Origin: Glutamicibacter arilaitensis Re117
Lineage (GTDB): Bacteria > Actinomycetota > Actinomycetes > Actinomycetales > Micrococcaceae
Assembly: GCF_000197735.1 (NCBI RefSeq)
Contig: NC_014550.1
Coordinates: forward strand, 1,736,001-1,800,000
DNA length: 64,000 bases
Direction: 5' to 3'
Shown here: in pieces, positions 59,700 through 64,000 of the stretch
Layout: every line of letters begins with the position of its first letter
Position numbering within the stretch: position 1 is the stretch's first letter
Notes under the pieces: model-generated
Databases searched by the model: none
The model's input: the letters and a program-made list of their open reading frames with translations, nothing else
Told to the model about the DNA's origin: nothing
Program-made: the position numbers and the translations under genes

Positions 59700-60736
59700 G
59701 CGTTGCTTTCCTGCCGAGCCTGCTCGGCTCCGTCGCGTCGGGCCTGATCCAGTAATTCGTCCATGCGTTCGGTCTGCTTGGTTTTACGTCGGCGTAAGCC
59801 CAAGAAGCAAAGCGTCGCGCCGAGCAGGACAAATAGCTGAGGTAATGGAAGAGTCCAGACCCATACTTTTTCGGTGCGCAGTACCTGTTCGGCGCCACCG
59901 TTATCCGTCCCGGTGACCTCCAACGTTACCGGGGTGAGAAAGGTGGGCCAGCTCTGATCCAGCTTCATCGTTACCTTCGCCCCGTCACCGGGTAACAGCG
60001 AGCCGGACTCTAAGCTTTGTCCCTCGGCATTTTGGAAACTAAAGAGGGCGCTTTGGGGCTGTAACTGAAGATTCCCGTCGTTATGAAGCCGAAAATCTGC
60101 GGTGATTGACCCGGGCGCAAAAGGATTCCACGACTGTTTGTAACCGGTGTGAAGTTCTTGCACCGCCAGCGAGGGATTCAGCTCACCCTCAACTCGGGTG
60201 ATCACACGAAAACCGATGCGGGATTCAACCCCGAGACTGGCGCCGTCGGCTGATTGACCGATACTCGTGGTTGATGAGGCTACTCCGGCGGCGTGATCAC
60301 CTGGGGTGGCATTTTCCGGAACGGTCACGGTAAACCTGACGTTTTCACTCGCTTTGGGTGCTACCGTGATCTCCTCCTGGATGCTGATCCAGGTACCTGC
60401 GGCCTCGGAAGGTTCATCTGAGGCGAGCATGTTGAAGCGACCGGTGTCGGTGAAGTAGCCATCGGCGGCCTGCAATCCAAAGGTTGCTTCCTGTGCGCTG
60501 TGATTCTTCACCACCAACTCACGCTGCACACTTTCCCCGGGTTTCATATCTAACTCAACCCATTGTGTATTGCTTTGGTTTTCCTCCGGCAGCGGGCTCA
60601 TGGACCACGTGATGGGTGCCTGCTCGTCGGAGGGAGTGGGGCTGGCGGCAGCTGGCAGTGCAGTGCTGAAACCAAGGCCAGCGGCGAGCATCGTTGTCAG
60701 CGCAACGCGGGTGAAAGTACGGGGTGTATGAGACAT
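59696..60736 (-). CDS. DUF916-like membrane-anchored surface protein (CscA-like)
   Basis: 346 residues. Signal peptide 1 to about 31 (ALPAAAS), then two Ig/beta-sandwich regions: DMKPGESVQRELVVKNHSAQ and FTVTVPENATPGDHAAGVAS, a pattern of DUF916-type proteins, then NPSLAVQELHTGYKQSWNPF, FRLHNDGNLQLQPQ; a C-terminal membrane helix (about 292-315) and a charged cytosolic tail. In Firmicutes such proteins bind peptidoglycan and hold WxL proteins. Second-last gene of a four-gene operon; its stop overlaps the LADTG gene start. Confidence 0.78.
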   Translation of the reverse strand: MSHTPRTFTRVALTTMLAAGLGFSTALPAAASPTPSDEQAPITWSMSPLPEENQSNTQWVELDMKPGESVQRELVVKNHSAQEATFGLQAADGYFTDTGRFNMLASDEPSEAAGTWISIQEEITVAPKASENVRFTVTVPENATPGDHAAGVASSTTSIGQSADGASLGVESRIGFRVITRVEGELNPSLAVQELHTGYKQSWNPFAPGSITADFRLHNDGNLQLQPQSALFSFQNAEGQSLESGSLLPGDGAKVTMKLDQSWPTFLTPVTLEVTGTDNGGAEQVLRTEKVWVWTLPLPQLFVLLGATLCFLGLRRRKTKQTERMDELLDQARRDGAEQARQESNA

Positions 60737-60804
60737 GTCTATCCAATGGTGGTGAAGTGATTCGGGCGGTCGATGACCGCCCGAATCACGGTAGTACTAA
60801 CTGA

Positions 60805-61431
60805 TTACTCGAAGAGCGACAGGGTCAGCTTAGAGCTGTAGGAGCCTCGCTCCACGTCGGCCGGAGTGCGCAGGTAGAGGTCGGCATTCGCAGTCCACGA
60901 ACCTTCCTCAAGCAGCTCGTTAGAATCCCAAGCCATGGCCAGCAGTTCCTGGTCAACCAAGCCAACATTGTTGTTTCCAGAATCCAGAACGGTGTCCACG
61001 GAATCGCCTTCGGTGACGCCGCCGCTGGTTCCACCATCGATCAGTCGTGGGGTCCAGCCCAGGTGCTCGGCACCGATGGTTTCGCCGGTTTCGCTGCTGA
61101 AGGCACTGGCGGTACCCAATACGTACCAGTAAGCACCTTCGGCGACGTCTTCAGCCGCACGGGTATCGGTAACGCTGACGGTAGGCAGGGTACCGGTGAA
61201 CTGACGGATCAGCTCGTCGGAGCCACTTTCCACCAAGGAGGTGGAGCTGGCGCCAGCTACCGTCATGGCCAGAGCGCCAGGTCCCTCTAGCTCGGCGATC
61301 TTGACATTGACATCAATTTCATTGCTGCCGTGTTCCACAGGGTTTGCGATCGCCGCGGCGCCCACACCCAGTAGGAGGGTGCAGCCGGCGGTGAGCGCTA
61401 CTGCGCGGGGTAATACCTTGTTCTTGCTCAT
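60805..61431 (-). CDS. WxL-like secreted surface protein
   Basis: 208 residues with signal peptide (about 1-30, AAAIANP). The beta-rich body has LPTVSVTDTRAAEDVAEGAY, WYVLGTASAF, HLGWTPRLIDGG and the ending YSSKLTLSLFE, the layout of WxL domains (an x-L/V-x-V-x-D-x-R block, central tryptophans, a Tyr-x-x-x-Leu-Thr end). The tryptophan of the first WxL motif is replaced. It lies 40 bp after the phosphatase gene and 68 bp before the DUF916-like gene. Function presumed wall-surface binding. Confidence 0.65.
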   Translation of the reverse strand: MSKNKVLPRAVALTAGCTLLLGVGAAAIANPVEHGSNEIDVNVKIAELEGPGALAMTVAGASSTSLVESGSDELIRQFTGTLPTVSVTDTRAAEDVAEGAYWYVLGTASAFSSETGETIGAEHLGWTPRLIDGGTSGGVTEGDSVDTVLDSGNNNVGLVDQELLAMAWDSNELLEEGSWTANADLYLRTPADVERGSYSSKLTLSLFE

Positions 61432-61471
61432 GATCTGTAAATGATCTTTCTACTGAAGAATGTGCGGGGAA

Positions 61472-63832
61472 TTAGCAGCCGGTGGCTGCGAAGTCGACCT
61501 TCTGGGTGCTGCTGGTGGTGCCATCGGATGCTTCAACACTGATGGTGCCTTCAGCGAGCTCGGCCTGACGGGTGGAGAAGGCTGCGGTGCCCTTCTTGCC
61601 GCTATTGACCTTGTTGAACTGCTTGGTGCCAAAGTCGCTGACGATCTTCAACGAAATTGGACCGGCCTCACCATTGGTGGCTGCCACGGTCAAGGTGGCC
61701 TTGCCGGCTAGGCAACGCACAGAGGTGTTCACGTCCACGGCCAGAGCCGGCTCAGCTTCCTCTGGTGCCTTGACGCCAGCCTCGGTAACCCACTTGGTTC
61801 CGGCTTCATCCTTGGTGACGGTGAATTCGTCCCACAGGTCTCCAACAGCAAGATCGGTGGTCGAGGTGCTGGTCTTTTCAGCCACGTAGGACTTGTAGGT
61901 CAACGCATCCTCGGTTACATCGATGATCTGGTAGGTGGTGAAGCCACGGCCGCGCAGTACCTGGGTGGCGTCGTTCTGGGTCCAGACATTGTCTGCAGCC
62001 GGGGCAAGGTCGTAGTGCTTGGCACCGGAGTTGGAAACGACGTACACCGGACCGTCGGTAACACCCTCATGTTCGGTGGTATTCGAGTTGTGGTAACCGC
62101 GAGCGTAGACGTGGTCGTGGCCCATCTGCACGAGGTCGATATTGTGCTTCTGGAAGACCGGAACCCAGTGCTCACGCAGCACCGGCTCATTGCGGCCGGC
62201 GGAAGCCGAGTAGACCGGCTGGTGGAAGGTGACAACGTTCCACTTGGAATCGCTATCTTCTAGGATGTGGTCCAACCAGGCGGCCTGGAACTGAACCCAA
62301 AGCGAGCTGACATTACCGGCCGGGCAGTCACTGCCTTCACAGGCCGGCAGGTTATCCGGAACCAAGAAACCAGTGCTACGGGTGGCGTTGATGGTAATGA
62401 AACGCACGCCCTGGTAGTCAGTGAAGTAGACGGTTTCCTTGGCGAATTCGGTCCAGTGCTCGAAGAGTGCGCGGTACTGGATGGCCTGTGGGGTGTCGCC
62501 CACGGTCAGCTTCGCCAGTTCGCCGGCGGTCTCAACGCTTGGGTTGTTGCCTGGGTACTCGAAGTTGGCCTTCCATGCCAGAAGCTTGTTATCTCCGGAG
62601 TACTCGTGGTTACCCGGAGCTGCCATCACGTTGGTGGTCGCGCCGGAATCCTTCATACCTTTGAACCAGTTGGTCCACTCGGTCTCGTTGCTGCCGGTGT
62701 TGATGAGATCGCCCGCGTGTACCGATCCCACAATATTTGGGGCGGCGGCCATGGCCTGCTTAACAACCTTTGGCCAGGTAGTATCCAAACCGATCTGTGC
62801 ATCGCCAAAGTAGATGTACTGGAAATTCTTTGCGTTCGGATCTGCGGTCTTAAAGGTGTACCACGGGCTGTAGGAGCCCGCGTTACCCACCCGATAGGTG
62901 TAGCTGGTTGCCGGGGTGAGACCGGTGAGCTCTGCCGAGAAATGTGGCAGCGGGTTGTTATTTACCCGATCCACGAAGCGTGCGTCGATGCTGCGTACTT
63001 CGGTGCCAGCGGTTTCGCGGATCTCAACCACGCCGGTTTCCTCATTAGCGATTCCACCGAGCCAGGAAACGTACTGGGAAGTTTCCGGGGTTTCGGTCGG
63101 GGTGAGGATAACCCGCGATGGTGGTTCATGGTGCTCGGTGGTGTGCAGGCTCAGCTCTGGGAAATCCAAGTAGATGTCCGAGCTGACTTCACGGTCCTGG
63201 TGCAGGCTGACGGCCACAGTATTTTCTCCGTCAACCAGCACATCGGCTGGAATACGGAAGGTGCTGGTGACCGGGTCACCATTGGAACTACCCGCGTATT
63301 CCTGGTTGTTTTCGCCGGTGAGGCGATCGTCGAGAAAACCGGCAACCTTGGTGCCATTAACCCAGATGACTAGGGCATCGTCGTAGGTGGCTTCGCCGCT
63401 GAGTTCTACATACTGATCCGCTTGGCCGGCTTCAAGATCGAAGCTGGTGCGGAAGAAGTAGGTAGGGACGGTAGTCTTGCCCTGCTCGGGTAGATAGTGG
63501 TTCAGCAGAGTCTTAGGGGTGTAGGGGCCTACCGCACCCAATGAGCCGTTCTTGGCTCCGAAACTTCCCTTTGCGTTCTTCCATGTACTGTCATCGAAAT
63601 CATTTTCGGTCCAGGCATTTAGCGAGCTAAGGCCAGCGGCTGGGTCGCTTCCATCGTCAAGGAATTTCCACTCGGTATCAGCAGTGGTGATGACGGTCTG
63701 ATCTTCAATGTCAGTTTCAGGTGCAGCCAGTGCCGACTGGCCAGTAATAACTGTCGTTCCAAAAAGTGCCAACGCCATTGCGCCGACACCCGTTCGTTTA
63801 AGCCACGTTGTGGCTCGAGGATCTTGTCGCAT
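61472..63832 (-). CDS. Secreted purple acid phosphatase-like metallophosphoesterase
   Basis: 786 residues from ATG 63832 (GAAGG upstream; ATG 63844 also possible). Signal peptide 1 to about 36. An N-terminal beta-sandwich domain (about 45-225, carbohydrate-binding-like); an FnIII-like PAP N-domain (about 238-330); a metallophosphatase domain with Asp344 (YFGDAQIG), Asp375 (HAGDLINTG), Asn408-His409 (APGNHEYSGD), His537 (TFHQPVYS) and His572/His574 (GHDHVYAR); and a C-terminal beta domain (from about 705) with paired cysteines (CLAG and the last residue). Likely releases phosphate from organic esters outside the cell. No wall anchor of its own, so anchoring by the WxL-like partner proteins is possible. 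Confidence 0.9.
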   Translation of the reverse strand: MRQDPRATTWLKRTGVGAMALALFGTTVITGQSALAAPETDIEDQTVITTADTEWKFLDDGSDPAAGLSSLNAWTENDFDDSTWKNAKGSFGAKNGSLGAVGPYTPKTLLNHYLPEQGKTTVPTYFFRTSFDLEAGQADQYVELSGEATYDDALVIWVNGTKVAGFLDDRLTGENNQEYAGSSNGDPVTSTFRIPADVLVDGENTVAVSLHQDREVSSDIYLDFPELSLHTTEHHEPPSRVILTPTETPETSQYVSWLGGIANEETGVVEIRETAGTEVRSIDARFVDRVNNNPLPHFSAELTGLTPATSYTYRVGNAGSYSPWYTFKTADPNAKNFQYIYFGDAQIGLDTTWPKVVKQAMAAAPNIVGSVHAGDLINTGSNETEWTNWFKGMKDSGATTNVMAAPGNHEYSGDNKLLAWKANFEYPGNNPSVETAGELAKLTVGDTPQAIQYRALFEHWTEFAKETVYFTDYQGVRFITINATRSTGFLVPDNLPACEGSDCPAGNVSSLWVQFQAAWLDHILEDSDSKWNVVTFHQPVYSASAGRNEPVLREHWVPVFQKHNIDLVQMGHDHVYARGYHNSNTTEHEGVTDGPVYVVSNSGAKHYDLAPAADNVWTQNDATQVLRGRGFTTYQIIDVTEDALTYKSYVAEKTSTSTTDLAVGDLWDEFTVTKDEAGTKWVTEAGVKAPEEAEPALAVDVNTSVRCLAGKATLTVAATNGEAGPISLKIVSDFGTKQFNKVNSGKKGTAAFSTRQAELAEGTISVEASDGTTSSTQKVDFAATGC

Positions 63833-64000
63833 CTCAACCTTCATCGCACGTTGTATAGATGATTCCCTCTCAGGTCGTTGAGGGGGCGTAATTCATCTAA
63901 GGCGATGGAACTAACCAGCTGGGTAACACCTAGTAAACGGCTGATTAATCTATTGGAAGTTGATGAACAGTGGGCAAAGTTGAGTTAATTCTTCGTTTGC
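63833..64000 (-). other. 5' region of the phosphatase/WxL operon
   Basis: About 170 bp to the window end. No gene; TAGATT and CTATAC boxes on the minus strand could be -10 elements, but neither has a good -35, so no promoter is assigned. Confidence 0.35.

Overview
The window is chromosomal DNA of a high-GC actinobacterium, most likely a member of the Micrococcaceae (Arthrobacter/Glutamicibacter type). This is inferred from actinobacteria-specific genes (DUF3145, DUF3052, DUF2469, a PucR-type FasR), the actinobacterial order fasR-fabD-acpP-fabF next to aceE, class E sortase type LAxTG anchors, and GC that looks moderate for the group. No species assignment is claimed.

Layout. 1-0.95 kb: the end of an HNH endonuclease and a LysE exporter. 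1.2-4.7 kb: the ribosomal/RNA operon rpsP-khpA-rimM-trmD, then rplS with a structured leader and the first signal peptidase. 5.0-8.3 kb: a large wall-anchored S1 protease followed by a lipoprotein that looks like a free-standing protease pro-domain. 8.4-10.2 kb: second signal peptidase, rnhB, DUF2469. 10.3-13.5 kb: proVWX glycine betaine importer on the minus strand. 13.9-15.3 kb: a complete ISL3-type insertion sequence with a perfect 8-bp target duplication. 15.5-19.7 kb: yraN-comM-dprA-xerC, DNA processing and recombination. 19.8-21.6 kb: DUF3145, a VOC protein, a RibD-type reductase. 21.8-25.9 kb: fabF, acpP, fabD and fasR. 26.1-30.0 kb: aceE, divergent to DUF3052 and ahpE. 30.1-31.0 kb: two identical tRNA-Val genes around a decayed lipoprotein gene.

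31.1-41.3 kb is mixed accessory and metabolic content: methyltransferases, a membrane protein with its winged-helix regulator, a CsbD-like protein, a glycosyltransferase divergent from a TetR gene, argE with a transporter whose natural start is cut by an amber codon, hemolysin III, a solitary zeta-like kinase and a YeaQ-type membrane protein. 41.6-47.0 kb holds a gluconate block (gntK, gntP, a FadR-type GntR regulator, gnd). 47.1-53.9 kb: DinB-like protein, TetR with a strong palindromic operator, DUF1304, an oxidoreductase, GNAT, a UvrA-like ATPase and a lipoprotein. 54.2-59.4 kb: a dicarboxylate symporter, cysK-cysE, msrA, a Nif3-like protein and a VOC protein.

59.5-63.8 kb is the most notable region: a minus-strand operon of a secreted purple acid phosphatase-like enzyme, a WxL-like surface protein, a DUF916-like membrane-anchored protein and a 72-residue LADTG protein. 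This resembles the Csc/WxL cell-surface complexes known from Firmicutes, here in an actinobacterium and coupled to a phosphoesterase.
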